From DP-19 sp036496285 (lineage in GTDB: Bacteria; Desulfobacterota; Binatia; UTPRO1): a stretch of 64,000 bases of DNA. The stretch is from positions 8,704 through 72,703 of the forward strand of contig DASXLI010000055.1 in the NCBI GenBank assembly GCA_036496285.1. Direction: 5' to 3'. The notes under the pieces are model-generated. The model did no database searches. It saw only the letters and a program-made list of their open reading frames with translations, and was not told the DNA's origin. Shown in pieces: positions 1-9,759 of the stretch. Numbering within the stretch: position 1 is the first letter of the stretch; the number at the start of each line of letters is the position of its first letter. A program made the position numbers and the translations under genes.

Positions 1-304
1 TGGTGAGATAGTTGAAGGCGCCGCGCTTCATCGCCTCGATCGCGTTCGCCATCGTGTTCTGGGCGGTGATCATGATGACGATGAGCCCCGGATCGGTGCC
101 GCGCACGCGCTCCAGCACGTCGAGGCCGCTCATGTCGGGCATGCGGATGTCGAGGATGGCGACGTCGAAGTCGCCACCGGTAAGCGCGGCGAGTGCGTCG
201 CCGCCGGTTGCCACGGTCTGCACCTCGTGGCCCGTCTGCGCCAGCGCGGTGCCGAGCACCATGCGGATGGATTCCTCGTCGTCGGCGATGAGAACGCGTG
301 CCAT
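1..304 (-). CDS. NtrC-like response regulator, receiver domain (C-terminus beyond window edge)
   Basis: The first 101 residues are visible and form a CheY-like receiver domain: acidic pair at residues 8-9, phosphoacceptor Asp52 in the motif LDIRMPDMSG, and the TAQ motif followed by MANAIEAMKRGAFNYL, a helix typical of NtrC-type sigma-54 activators. The AAA+ and DNA-binding parts would lie to the left of the window and cannot be confirmed. The ATG is 2 bases after the stop codon of the NtrB-like kinase, so the pair is one transcription unit and a two-component system. A short stand-alone receiver is possible but less likely given the kinase partner. Confidence 0.85.
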   Translation of the reverse strand, partial: MARVLIADDEESIRMVLGTALAQTGHEVQTVATGGDALAALTGGDFDVAILDIRMPDMSGLDVLERVRGTDPGLIVIMITAQNTMANAIEAMKRGAFNYLT

Positions 305-306
305 GG

Positions 307-1497
307 TCAGTGCTGTCCGCCGGCGCCGGCCACCGGAAGGCGTACGCGGAAGCGCGTGCCGCGGCCGAGCTCGCTGTCGACCGTGATGGTGCCGCCGTGC
401 TGGGCGACCAGGTGCTCGGTCACTGCGAGACCGAGCCCGGTGCCGTTGTTCTTGGTGGTGAAGAAGGGCGCGAAGATGCGCTCGCAGTCCTCCTGGGAGA
501 TGCCGGAGCCGGTGTCCTCGATGTCGACCGACAGGAACTGCCCGCGGTCACGGGCGGCGTGCCGGACGTGGAAATCGGTCTCAATGCGGGTGGTGATCGT
601 GAGCGTCCCCGAGCCGCCGAGCGCCTCGATCGCGTTCTTCACCAGGTTCAGGAAGACCTGATGCAGCTGCGCCTCGTCGGCCCAGATCTCCGGGAGGCTC
701 GGGTCGAAGACGAGGCGGACAGTGAGCGCCGCATCGGTGGCGGCGCGCTGGAGGGCCATCACCTCGTTCAGCACGCGGTGGACGTTGACGGCGGCGAGGC
801 GCAGGCGCGGCGGCCGGGTCAGCTCGAGCAGCTGCTCGAGCAGTCCCGACACGCGGTCGACCTCGCGCGTGATGAGCGCGGTGAAGCGCGCGCCGTTGGC
901 ATCGCTGCCGATCTCCTCGGCGAGGAGCTGCGCCGCGCCCTTGATGCCGCCGAGCGGGTTCTTGATCTCGTGCGCCAGGCCGGCGGCGACCGCGGCGAGA
1001 TTGGCGGCGCGGTTGCCGCGCTCGCCCGGATCGGGCAGCGAGCGCTGCGCAGTCATGTCGCGGAAGAGGAGCAGGGTGCCGACGACCGTGCCGAGCGCGT
1101 CGAGGATCGGTGCGGCGATCAACTGTACGGCGGTGCGCCTGCCGAACGGCGAGACGAGCTCACCGGCGTCGCTCGTGCGGCGCGCCTCACCGAGCCGGAG
1201 TGCATTGGCCGTGTCGCTGATCCACGGATTGCCGAAGAACGCCCGCTCGGCGCTCCGGCCGGTCGACTGGGCCGCCGACACGCCGGTCAGGTCCTCGGCG
1301 CGCGGACTGACGAACGTGACACGCCCCTCGAGGTCGAGGAGCACGAGGCCGTCGCCGAGGCTCGCGAGCACGTCCTCGGAGTGGGTCGCGAGGAAGGCGT
1401 TGCCGGCCGACATCGCAGGCGGCGCGGTACCGCTCGCGGCGGCCGAGACGGCCTTGGATTTGGCGGCAGAAGCCATGCGCTCGACGCAGCGTATCAT
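307..1497 (-). CDS. NtrB-like PAS sensor histidine kinase
   Basis: 396 residues. A PAS domain (about residues 41-150) is followed by a HisKA dimerisation domain with phospho-accepting His176 in the motif LAHEIKNPL, then a HATPase_c domain with N-box (NLVKNAIEAL), G1 (DTGSGI), F-box (FAPFFTTK) and G2 (GTGLGLA). No membrane segment is visible, so it is a cytoplasmic kinase like NtrB/GlnL. It probably phosphorylates the adjacent regulator, which starts 2 bases downstream. The first ~35 residues are low-complexity; an in-frame ATG at residue 8 is an alternative start. The GlnL role in nitrogen sensing is not proven, since no glnA or glnB lies nearby. Confidence 0.9.
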   Translation of the reverse strand: MIRCVERMASAAKSKAVSAAASGTAPPAMSAGNAFLATHSEDVLASLGDGLVLLDLEGRVTFVSPRAEDLTGVSAAQSTGRSAERAFFGNPWISDTANALRLGEARRTSDAGELVSPFGRRTAVQLIAAPILDALGTVVGTLLLFRDMTAQRSLPDPGERGNRAANLAAVAAGLAHEIKNPLGGIKGAAQLLAEEIGSDANGARFTALITREVDRVSGLLEQLLELTRPPRLRLAAVNVHRVLNEVMALQRAATDAALTVRLVFDPSLPEIWADEAQLHQVFLNLVKNAIEALGGSGTLTITTRIETDFHVRHAARDRGQFLSVDIEDTGSGISQEDCERIFAPFFTTKNNGTGLGLAVTEHLVAQHGGTITVDSELGRGTRFRVRLPVAGAGGQH

Positions 1498-1558
1498 GTA
1501 CGGAAAGGGTCTGCACCGTTGCGTTGACAGGGCGGGGAGCGGTGCCTAACCTCGCGAC

Positions 1559-2038
1559 GTGCCAGGGCGCATCGGACAGGGTTTCGACATCCACCCGCTC
1601 GTCCCGGGACGCCGGCTCATCCTCGGAGGGGTCGAGATTCCGCACGGACGCGGCCTCGACGGCCACTCCGACGCCGATGCCGCCCTGCATGCCCTGACCG
1701 ATGCCCTCCTCGGCGCGATCGGGGCAGGGGACATCGGCCGCCACTTCCCGGACGCCGATGCCCGGCACAAGGACCGGGTGAGCAGCGATTTCGTCCGCGA
1801 AGCGATGGCGAAGGTACGGGCGCTCGGCTGGCGCGTCGCCAACGCGGACGTGACCATCCTGGCTGAGGAGCCGCGCCTCGCCCCCTATCTCGACCGCATG
1901 CGGAGCAACGTCGCCGAGCTCCTCGGGGTCGCGCCCGACGCCGCCAACGTGAAGGCGACGCGCGGCGAGAGGCTCGGGACGATCGGCCGCGCCGAGGGCA
2001 TTGCGGCCCAGGCCGTCGTCCTCCTGGAGAAGAGCTGA
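1559..2038 (+). CDS. ispF: 2-C-methyl-D-erythritol 2,4-cyclodiphosphate synthase
   Basis: 159 residues, full length for IspF. It converts CDP-ME 2-phosphate to MEcPP with release of CMP in the non-mevalonate isoprenoid pathway. Metal ligands Asp10 and His12 (GFDIHPL) and His44 are present, as are the HSDADAALHALTDALLG signature and the C-terminal motif ATRGERLGTIGRAEGIAAQA. The GTG start was chosen because it places the RIGQGFD motif at the usual distance from the N-terminus. Its stop overlaps the next gene's start (TGATG). The usual ispD partner is not next to it in this window. Confidence 0.96.
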   Translation: MPGRIGQGFDIHPLVPGRRLILGGVEIPHGRGLDGHSDADAALHALTDALLGAIGAGDIGRHFPDADARHKDRVSSDFVREAMAKVRALGWRVANADVTILAEEPRLAPYLDRMRSNVAELLGVAPDAANVKATRGERLGTIGRAEGIAAQAVVLLEKS

Positions 2039-2415
2039 TGCAGACCTACGAGGGCGGCTGCCACTGCGGCCGCGTGCGTTTTCGTGTGACGGCGTCGCTC
2101 GATCGGGTGTCCGAGTGCAACTGCTCGATGTGCACCAAGAAGGGCTTCCTGCACCTGATCGTCGCCCCAGAGCAGTTCGAGCTCGTCTCGGGTGCGGACG
2201 TGCTCGCGACCTACGAGTTCAACACCAAGGTCGCGAAGCACCGCTTCTGCCGCATCTGCGGCATGCATCCGTTCTACACGCCGCGCTCCGACCCGGACAA
2301 GATCGACGTCAACGTGCGCTGCCTCGACGACGTCGATCCGTCGTCGCTCGCGGTTTCACGCTTCGACGGACGGCACTGGGAGCAGTCGATGCAGGGCCGG
2401 GTGCCCTGGCGCTGA
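2038..2415 (+). CDS. GFA/CENP-V family zinc-binding protein
   Basis: 125 residues. Zinc-ligand cysteines lie in GGCHCGRVRF near the N-terminus, CNCSMC around residues 29-34, and FCRICGMHPF. This is the glutathione-dependent formaldehyde-activating (Gfa-like) fold. Most members of this size have no proven enzyme activity, so a formaldehyde-glutathione role is only a possibility. It overlaps the ispF stop by one base and is translationally coupled to it. It converges with the FmdB-like gene. Confidence 0.9.
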   Translation: MQTYEGGCHCGRVRFRVTASLDRVSECNCSMCTKKGFLHLIVAPEQFELVSGADVLATYEFNTKVAKHRFCRICGMHPFYTPRSDPDKIDVNVRCLDDVDPSSLAVSRFDGRHWEQSMQGRVPWR

Positions 2416-2423
2416 GCGACCGT

Positions 2424-2825
2424 TCAGTCGTCGTCCGCGCCGCCGCCGCCATCCGCGTCGCCGCTGTCCGCGTCGTCGCCGCCGCAGCCATCCGAGCCGG
2501 AGAGGTCCTCGCCCGACTCGACGCCCTCGACCATCTGCTCGAGCTCGTCGCCGCCGAGCTCGTCGCCGAGCTCGCTGCCCATGCGGCGCATCCAGCGGCC
2601 GACGCTCTTCGGGTCGGCATCGTCGAGGCCGCCGAGCGACGACGGGTCGCTGAGGGCGTCGAGGCGGGCCTCCTCGGAGCGCGGCATCGCGAAGCGCGAC
2701 ATCAGCCGCTCGAGCGCGGTGCTGCCGCACTTGTCGCACGTCGGCTGCACCTCTTCACCCACCCGTAGCGTGAGGACGGTCACCCGCTTGCGGCACGCCG
2801 TGCACCGGTACTCGTAGAGCGGCAC
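2424..2825 (-). CDS. FmdB-family zinc ribbon protein
   Basis: 133 residues. The N-terminus MPLYEYRCTAC, followed by a CDKCGS pair about 25 residues later, is the FmdB/CxxC regulatory-type zinc ribbon. The rest is an acidic, Gly/Asp-rich low-complexity tail ending in GGGGADDD. The GTG start was chosen because it puts the conserved PLYEYRC motif at residue 2; a longer reading frame exists upstream but would run into the divergent oxidoreductase gene. The function of these proteins is mostly unknown. Confidence 0.85.
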   Translation of the reverse strand: MPLYEYRCTACRKRVTVLTLRVGEEVQPTCDKCGSTALERLMSRFAMPRSEEARLDALSDPSSLGGLDDADPKSVGRWMRRMGSELGDELGGDELEQMVEGVESGEDLSGSDGCGGDDADSGDADGGGGADDD

Positions 2826-2895
2826 GGCACGATCATAGCCGAGCACGCTCGGACCGCCAACGAGGACTTGAACTCCCGGGGCGGACGCACGTAGC

Positions 2896-3534
2896 ATGCG
2901 GCCCCTGCATGCGGGACGGGCGGTGACGCGAGACGAGGCGGGCGCGCTGCGCGCGCTCGAGATCGGCCTTTCCCGACGCGAGCTCCTGCGGACGGGCTTC
3001 GGCGGCATGCTGCTCCTCGCGTTCGGCGCCGTATTGCCGTCCGGCTGCCAGACCTACTCGCCGATCGCCCGGCCGCTCAAGTTCCTCTCGCGCAAGGAGT
3101 TTGCCGTCGTGACCCGGGCCGCCGTCCGCATCCTCGGCCTCCCCGACGACCGCGGCGACGAGATCGGCGGCTTCATCGACAATCTCCTCGCCGACCTGCC
3201 GCCCAGGACGCAGCGCCAGGCACGGCTCATGCTCCGTGTCGTCGAGCACGGCACCCACCTCTTCGACCTGAAGCCGAAGCGCTTCACCCGGCTCTCACCG
3301 GCGGAGCAGGACACGTATCTCCAGGGCTGGATGGAGAGCAGCCTGGGCGCGCGCCGTATCGTGTTCCGCGCCCTCAAGACGCTCGCGGCGCTCGGCTACT
3401 ACGCGCAGCCGTCGTCGTGGGAGGCGGTCGGCTACGACGGCCCGTGGCTCGGGCGTGTCGACGTCGCGTCGGACTTCACGCACGAGGAGCCGGTGTCGCT
3501 CGCGACGGTGCGCGCGCGGCTCGCGCCGCGATGA
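2896..3534 (+). CDS. Tat-signal lipoprotein-like small subunit (gluconate 2-dehydrogenase subunit 3-like)
   Basis: 212 residues. The N-terminus has a twin-arginine motif (SRRELLRTG, Arg27-Arg28), a hydrophobic stretch and a possible lipobox ending at Cys51 (LPSGC), so it is probably exported folded and membrane-anchored. The remainder (FLSRKEFAVVTRAAVRIL, a mid-region helix set, a C-terminal YDGPWLG) resembles the small Tat-dependent subunit that pairs with membrane GMC dehydrogenases. Its stop overlaps the start of the GMC gene (ATGA). A GTG at 2923 preceded by GGGACGGG is a plausible alternative start. A TTGAAC-N18-TAGCAT promoter-like sequence at 2868-2897 would fit that later start better. 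Confidence 0.8.
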   Translation: MRPLHAGRAVTRDEAGALRALEIGLSRRELLRTGFGGMLLLAFGAVLPSGCQTYSPIARPLKFLSRKEFAVVTRAAVRILGLPDDRGDEIGGFIDNLLADLPPRTQRQARLMLRVVEHGTHLFDLKPKRFTRLSPAEQDTYLQGWMESSLGARRIVFRALKTLAALGYYAQPSSWEAVGYDGPWLGRVDVASDFTHEEPVSLATVRARLAPR

Positions 3535-5066
3535 TCCTCGACACCGGCACGGTCGACGGCGACGTCGCGCTCGAGAGCGACGTCTGCGTCGTCGGCTCGG
3601 GGGCGGGCGGCGCCGTCGTGGCGCGCGAGCTCGCGGAGGCGGGACGCTCGGTCGTGATGGTCGAGGACGGCCCGTACGTCACCAGCCGCGACTTCGTGCA
3701 GCGCGAGGAGGTGATGTACCCGCGGATCTACCGGGAGGGCGGCACCATCGCGACGGCGGAGTACGCCGTGCTGGTCACGCAGGGACGGCTCGTCGGCGGC
3801 TCAACGGTGCCGAGCTTCTGCCTGTGCATCCGCCCGCCACGCGCGATCCTCGCCTACTGGGCGCGCGCGTTCGACCTCCCGGGGCTCGCGTTCGAGGCGC
3901 TGGCGCCGCATCTGCGCCGGGTAGAGAAGCAGATCGGCGCCCGCCGCATCACCCCCGAGCAGGTAAACCCGAACGGTGGCAAGCTGATCCTCGGCTCCGA
4001 GGAGCTCGGCTACCGCGGCTACCTGCCGTTCCACAACCGCCGTGGCTGTGTCGATTCCGGCTACTGCGCGCTCGGCTGCACCTACGACCGCAAGGGCGAC
4101 ATGCTGACGACCTTCGTGCCGGCGGCGTCGAAGGCGGGCGCGGTGATCGTCCCCGACTGCGAGATCCGCACGATCGCGACACGCGACGGGCACGCCGTCG
4201 GGGTCGACGGCCTCTTCAACCGCACGCGGACGGGCCAGCGCTACTCGTTCAAGGTCCGCTCCAAGGTCGTCGTGCTCGCCGCAGGCGCCATCAACTCACC
4301 GCGCATCTGGCGCGCGAGCCAGCTGCCGGATCCGGGCGACGAGGTCGGGCGCAACCTGCACCTGCAACCGCACGTCGTGGTGAGCGCGCTCTATCCGGAG
4401 ACGATCACCGGCTGGCGCGGCATTCCGCAGGGCTACGTCGTCGACGAGTTCCTGCGGCTCGACGAGCACAGCGCGGGACGCGGGTATCTCTTGATCCCGA
4501 CGTCGGGGTTCCCGGTGACGGCGGCGAGCGTGCTGCCCGGCTACGGTGCGCAGCACCGCGAGCTCATGACGCTCTACCCGCGGCTCGGGGCGATCGGCAT
4601 CTTCCTCCACGATCACACCCGCGGCCGGCTCGAGTTCTCCGACGACGCGCCCCCGACGGTGAGCTACCGCCTCGGCACGATGGACTCCGAGCAGCTGGTC
4701 GACGCCCTGGTGCGGGCCAGTGACATCAGCTTCGCCGCCGGCGCGGAGAAGGTCTTTCTGCCCTACAACGACGTCGTGACCATCGGCCATCGCGGCGCGT
4801 ACCAGGCGATCCACGAGCGCGGCGTCCGGCCGAACGATCCGCTGTTCCTCTCGTTCCAGCCGCAGGGCACGCTGCGGATGGGCGGCGATCCGCGGCACGC
4901 GGTCGTCGACGGGGTGGGGGAGGCGTACACGGTCCGCAACCTCTTCGTCGCCGACGCCAGCGTCTTCCCGACCAGCGTCGCCGTTCCGGCGCAGCTCGCG
5001 GTGATGGCGCTCGCGTCGCGTACGGCCCAGCACATCGTGGCCAGCGCGGCGCAATACTTCGCCTGA
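3531..5066 (+). CDS. GMC-family FAD-dependent oxidoreductase
   Basis: 511 residues. The ADP-binding beta-alpha-beta motif VVGSGAGGAVVAREL is at about residues 18-32, followed by GGSTVPSFC, a cysteine cluster CVDSGYCALGC like that of long-chain alcohol and sugar-alcohol dehydrogenases, and a C-terminal GMC signature (QPQGTLRMGGDP ... VADASVFPTSVAVPAQLAVMALA). It probably oxidises an alcohol or sugar in the periplasm together with the Tat-exported small subunit just upstream, riding with it through Tat since no signal peptide is seen here. The start overlaps the upstream stop by 4 bases. Substrate is not readable from sequence. Confidence 0.9.
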   Translation: MILDTGTVDGDVALESDVCVVGSGAGGAVVARELAEAGRSVVMVEDGPYVTSRDFVQREEVMYPRIYREGGTIATAEYAVLVTQGRLVGGSTVPSFCLCIRPPRAILAYWARAFDLPGLAFEALAPHLRRVEKQIGARRITPEQVNPNGGKLILGSEELGYRGYLPFHNRRGCVDSGYCALGCTYDRKGDMLTTFVPAASKAGAVIVPDCEIRTIATRDGHAVGVDGLFNRTRTGQRYSFKVRSKVVVLAAGAINSPRIWRASQLPDPGDEVGRNLHLQPHVVVSALYPETITGWRGIPQGYVVDEFLRLDEHSAGRGYLLIPTSGFPVTAASVLPGYGAQHRELMTLYPRLGAIGIFLHDHTRGRLEFSDDAPPTVSYRLGTMDSEQLVDALVRASDISFAAGAEKVFLPYNDVVTIGHRGAYQAIHERGVRPNDPLFLSFQPQGTLRMGGDPRHAVVDGVGEAYTVRNLFVADASVFPTSVAVPAQLAVMALASRTAQHIVASAAQYFA

Positions 5067-5067
5067 G

Positions 5068-5103
5068 GCGGTCGCTCCGAAGCGGCCGGGTTGCCGCGAC
5101 CGC
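5068..5103. terminator. Hairpin between converging genes
   Basis: An 8-bp perfect inverted repeat (GCGGTCGC at 5068-5075 and GCGACCGC at 5096-5103) with a 20-base loop lies between the converging GMC and spoVR genes. It has no T tract, so it could only be a non-canonical or bidirectional terminator. Position is the main support. Confidence 0.35.
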
Positions 5104-5114
5104 TACTTCAGCGT

Positions 5115-6545
5115 CTATTTCAGCGTTTTGGCCGAGAAGCCGCGGTCGTTGAACGTCAGCAGGGTACGCTTGCCGCTCACGACCGACTCGAGGACGACCT
5201 CGCGTCCCCACAGGCGATAGACGTAGCCGAGCGTCTTCTCGGCGTTCTCGAGGTGCAGATCGCGGTCGTCGTGCTGGTGCACCAGATAGAGCGTGCGCTT
5301 GTGGCCGAAATCGGCGTCCTCGATGCGGATCACGGGGATCGTCGCCATGCCGACGCTGCGCAGGAGCTGCTCCTTCACGTCGCGCCAGCCCTCCTTGTCG
5401 GCGACCTTGCTGATCACGAGGTCGTCGCCCTTCGGCTCGTACTCGAAGAGGTCGAGCTCCCGCATGAGCTCCTCGGTCAGGTAGCGACGCAGGAACGACA
5501 CGTCACGGTCGGTCGCGCGGGCCTCGAGCAGCTTCTGCATGCCGGTCATCGTCGGCGCGCCGCTCTCCTCGATCTCGTCCTTCGTGGGCTCGTCGAAGCG
5601 GCGCTTCAGGTCGGTCCAGACCTTCAGGCCGACGTGGTACGGGTTCAGTCCGCCGGGCTGCGGGCGCACCACCTGGTTGTGGCGGACGAGGAACTCGAGG
5701 TGCAGATCCTGCGGCAGGTCGATCGCGTTCATGATCTCGCGGTGGACCCAGGAGGCCCAGCCCTCGTTCATGATCTTGGTCTCGATCTGCGGAATGAAGT
5801 AGCGCGCCTCCTCGTCGACGATCGTCAGGAGGTCGCGCTCCCAGTTCGCCAGATACGGGTTGTTGTCCCGGATGAAGAGGAGCAGGTCCTCCTCGGGCGA
5901 GAGCGGGATCTTCTGCAGATCGGGCTGTACGTACTCCGTCCGCCGATGCAGCCGCTGATAGGGATCGGGCGCCGGCTCGGCGGCCTGGAGGATGCGCTCG
6001 CGCTCCTCGTCGGGGGTGAGCTTGCGGATCGCGAGATTGCGGCGGCGCTGCAGCGAGAGCGCGTGCGCGGCATCGAGGATGGACTCGACGCGGTCGACGC
6101 CGATCGAGGGATCCTCGGTGTAGCGGCGCACGCGCTCCGCGTGCGCCTTGAAGGTGCCGAGGGTGAACTCCGCACGGGTGGTCTTGAAGGTGAAGTTGTT
6201 CTTGAAGAAGTCGTTGTGGCCGTAGACGTGGGCGATCGTCAGAATCTGCAGGCAGAGCGAGTTGTCCCGCATGAGGTAGGCGAGGGCAGGGCTCGAGTTG
6301 ATCACCATCTCGTACGGCAGGCCGCTCACGCCGTACTCGTAGAGGGTCTTCAGCTTCTCGAACGACTTGCCGTACGACCAGTGCGGGTAGTGCGACGGGA
6401 TGCCCGAGTACGCCATGTACGTGAGCATGTCCGTATGGTTGCAGAGCTCGAACTCCTGCGGGTAGCAGTCGAGCCCGAGCCGATCCACCTGCTCGCGGAT
6501 CTTGGCGTCCCAGTACTCGAGATCGCTGACGTCCCACGCGGCCAT
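5115..6545 (-). CDS. spoVR: SpoVR/YcgB family protein
   Basis: 476 residues, full length. The N-terminus WDVSDLEYWDAKIREQVDRLGLD and the motifs CYPQEFELC, GIPSHYPHWSYGKSFE, YEMVINSSPALAYLM and AHVYGHNDFFKNN are diagnostic of the SpoVR family. Despite the name it occurs in many non-sporulating bacteria, nearly always next to yeaG(prkA) and yeaH as here. It starts 4 bases after the yeaH stop, so it is the last gene of a three-gene operon. Biochemical activity is unknown. The last codons and stop are duplicated in tandem just downstream (ACGCTGAA[A/G]TAG twice). Confidence 0.95.
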   Translation of the reverse strand: MAAWDVSDLEYWDAKIREQVDRLGLDCYPQEFELCNHTDMLTYMAYSGIPSHYPHWSYGKSFEKLKTLYEYGVSGLPYEMVINSSPALAYLMRDNSLCLQILTIAHVYGHNDFFKNNFTFKTTRAEFTLGTFKAHAERVRRYTEDPSIGVDRVESILDAAHALSLQRRRNLAIRKLTPDEERERILQAAEPAPDPYQRLHRRTEYVQPDLQKIPLSPEEDLLLFIRDNNPYLANWERDLLTIVDEEARYFIPQIETKIMNEGWASWVHREIMNAIDLPQDLHLEFLVRHNQVVRPQPGGLNPYHVGLKVWTDLKRRFDEPTKDEIEESGAPTMTGMQKLLEARATDRDVSFLRRYLTEELMRELDLFEYEPKGDDLVISKVADKEGWRDVKEQLLRSVGMATIPVIRIEDADFGHKRTLYLVHQHDDRDLHLENAEKTLGYVYRLWGREVVLESVVSGKRTLLTFNDRGFSAKTLK

Positions 6546-6549
6546 CGGC

Positions 6550-7788
<1,239 letters not shown>

Positions 7789-7821
7789 GGCCCGCCCCCC
7801 GGTCAGCTCATACTGCCGGCG

Positions 7822-9759
7822 TCAGTCCTTCCACAGGTTGTTCGCCGCGTACTTGAGCACGACGTCGACGCAGCTCTCGCAGTAGCCGTTGTCGAGGAGG
7901 TTCTTGACCATCGCGTTGTACTTGCCGGTCTGGTCCTCGTCGCGGGTGCGTGCCTTGGTGATGATGCGGCTGATGTCGCGCACCGACGTCATGAGCTTCT
8001 TCTCGATCGCCTCCTTCAAGGGCTCGTAGCTCTTGTAGGTGATGCGCTCGCCGCGCCGGCTGCCGGCCCACAGGTACGCGATGACCTCCTGGCGGAAGCC
8101 CTCGGCCGCGGAGCCGATGATCGCGATCTGCTCCTCGATCGACTTGAGGAAGCCCTCGTCGGGCTGGAGATCCTCGCGCGTGTTGCGGTCCTTCACCCGC
8201 GTCTTGTTGACGAACGCCTCCGCGTGATCGAGGTAGTTCTGGAAGAGCGCCTCGGCCTGCTCCTGGTAGGAGTAGACGAACGCCTTGGTGATCTCCTTCT
8301 CCAGGACCTCGAGGTACTCCTTGTGCAACACGTCCTGCAGGAACTCGAGGTGCTGCTTGCGGGTGTCGTCGCCGACGTCGGCTTCCTTTACCATTGCGAT
8401 CAGCGCCTCGCGGACGTTGATCGGGTTGATGCAGTTGCCCTCGACGTTGTCGGAGAGCGCGTTGTCGAGCGCCTTCATGATGAAGCGCGTCGAGATGCCG
8501 CTCATGCCCTCGCGCTTGGCGTCCTCGCGCAGCTCATGGAAGTCGATCTTCTTGGTCTTGCCCTTCTCGACCACTTCCTCGCCGTTGTAGAGCTTGAGCT
8601 TCGTCATCAAATCGCACTTGTTGTTCGGCTCAAGGCGCGACAGGATCGCGAACATCGAGGCGACCTCGAGCGTGTGCGGCGCGACGTGGGCGCGGAAGTC
8701 GGAGTTGCGGATGATCTTCTGGTAGATCTTCACCTCCTCCGACAGGCGGAGGTTGTAGGGCACCCGCACCACGACGATGCGGTCGAGGATCGCCTCGTTG
8801 GTGTGGTCGGCGCGGAACTTCTGCCATTCGGCCTCGTTCGAGTGCGCGCAGATGACGGTGTCGACGTACACGAGGCCGTGGCGGCCCGGGGCCGGGATGA
8901 CCTTCTCCTGCGTCGCGGTGATCATCGCGTGCAGGTACTCGGTCTCGTTCTTGAAGACCTCGATGAACTCGACGACGCCGCGGTTGCCGACGTTCAGTGC
9001 GCCGTTCAGGTCGAGGACGCGCGGATCGCCCTCGGAGTACTGGTCGAGCTTCGAGATGTCCTCGCTGCCGATCAGCACGGAGGTGTCCTGGTTGTTGGGA
9101 TCGACCGGTGGGACGACGCCGATGCCGATGCGGTTGCGCTTGGAGAAGAACTTGGTGGCGATCGGCACCTCTTCGTAGCGGCCGGCGAACTCGTCCTTCA
9201 GCCGGTAGCGGCACACGGGGCAGAGGTCGCCCTCGATGTGCGTGCCGAGCATCTTCTCGAACTCCTTGCGCAGGTGGCGCGGGATGAGGTGCAGCGGCTC
9301 CTCGAACATGGGGCAGCCCTCGATCACGTAGATCGGTTCGCTCGCCTCGAGGCCGCGCTGCAGCTTCTCGGCCAGTGAGCTCTTGCCCGAGCCCACGGGG
9401 CCCATCAGGTAGAGGACCTGGCGGCTCTCCTCGCCCTTCAGCGAGGCGGCATGGAAGTAGCGCACGATCTGCGCGATCGTCCGCTCGATGCCGAAGAACT
9501 CGTCCCGGAAGAAGTTGTAGACCTTGACGGACTCGTCCTTGTAGAGCCGCTTCACCCTCGGATCGTCACCCTCGAGGATGTCGGACGTGCCGATCTTGAT
9601 GATCACGTCATAGAGGCGCGAGTGCGAGAGCTTGGGAAGACTCGGATCCTCACGCACGCGCTCCAGGTAGTCGAGAAACGTGCCGCGCCACGCCTTCTGC
9701 TCGTGGGCGACTCGATCGTCCTTGATCAACTTCTCAAAGACGCTCTTCCCGTTTTCCAT
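7822..9759 (-). CDS. prkA: PrkA/YeaG family AAA+ serine protein kinase
   Basis: 645 residues, standard length. The N-terminal AAA_PrkA domain has a Walker A motif GPVGSGKS at residues 120-127, the CPMFEEPLHLIP segment, and a CPVC pair about residues 186-189; the C-terminal PrkA kinase-like domain includes EGNCINPINVREALIAMV and YLWAGSRRGERITYKSYEPLKEAIEKK. In other bacteria it is induced by starvation and stress and acts with YeaH and SpoVR. It is the first gene of the operon, preceded by an 87-base leader and a sigma70-like promoter on the same strand. Confidence 0.96.
   Translation of the reverse strand: MENGKSVFEKLIKDDRVAHEQKAWRGTFLDYLERVREDPSLPKLSHSRLYDVIIKIGTSDILEGDDPRVKRLYKDESVKVYNFFRDEFFGIERTIAQIVRYFHAASLKGEESRQVLYLMGPVGSGKSSLAEKLQRGLEASEPIYVIEGCPMFEEPLHLIPRHLRKEFEKMLGTHIEGDLCPVCRYRLKDEFAGRYEEVPIATKFFSKRNRIGIGVVPPVDPNNQDTSVLIGSEDISKLDQYSEGDPRVLDLNGALNVGNRGVVEFIEVFKNETEYLHAMITATQEKVIPAPGRHGLVYVDTVICAHSNEAEWQKFRADHTNEAILDRIVVVRVPYNLRLSEEVKIYQKIIRNSDFRAHVAPHTLEVASMFAILSRLEPNNKCDLMTKLKLYNGEEVVEKGKTKKIDFHELREDAKREGMSGISTRFIMKALDNALSDNVEGNCINPINVREALIAMVKEADVGDDTRKQHLEFLQDVLHKEYLEVLEKEITKAFVYSYQEQAEALFQNYLDHAEAFVNKTRVKDRNTREDLQPDEGFLKSIEEQIAIIGSAAEGFRQEVIAYLWAGSRRGERITYKSYEPLKEAIEKKLMTSVRDISRIITKARTRDEDQTGKYNAMVKNLLDNGYCESCVDVVLKYAANNLWKD

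Noticed and set aside
298..1549. Long plus-strand frames opposite the sensor kinase
   Set aside because: They are antisense shadows of the NtrB-like gene caused by high GC; no protein motifs or ribosome sites.
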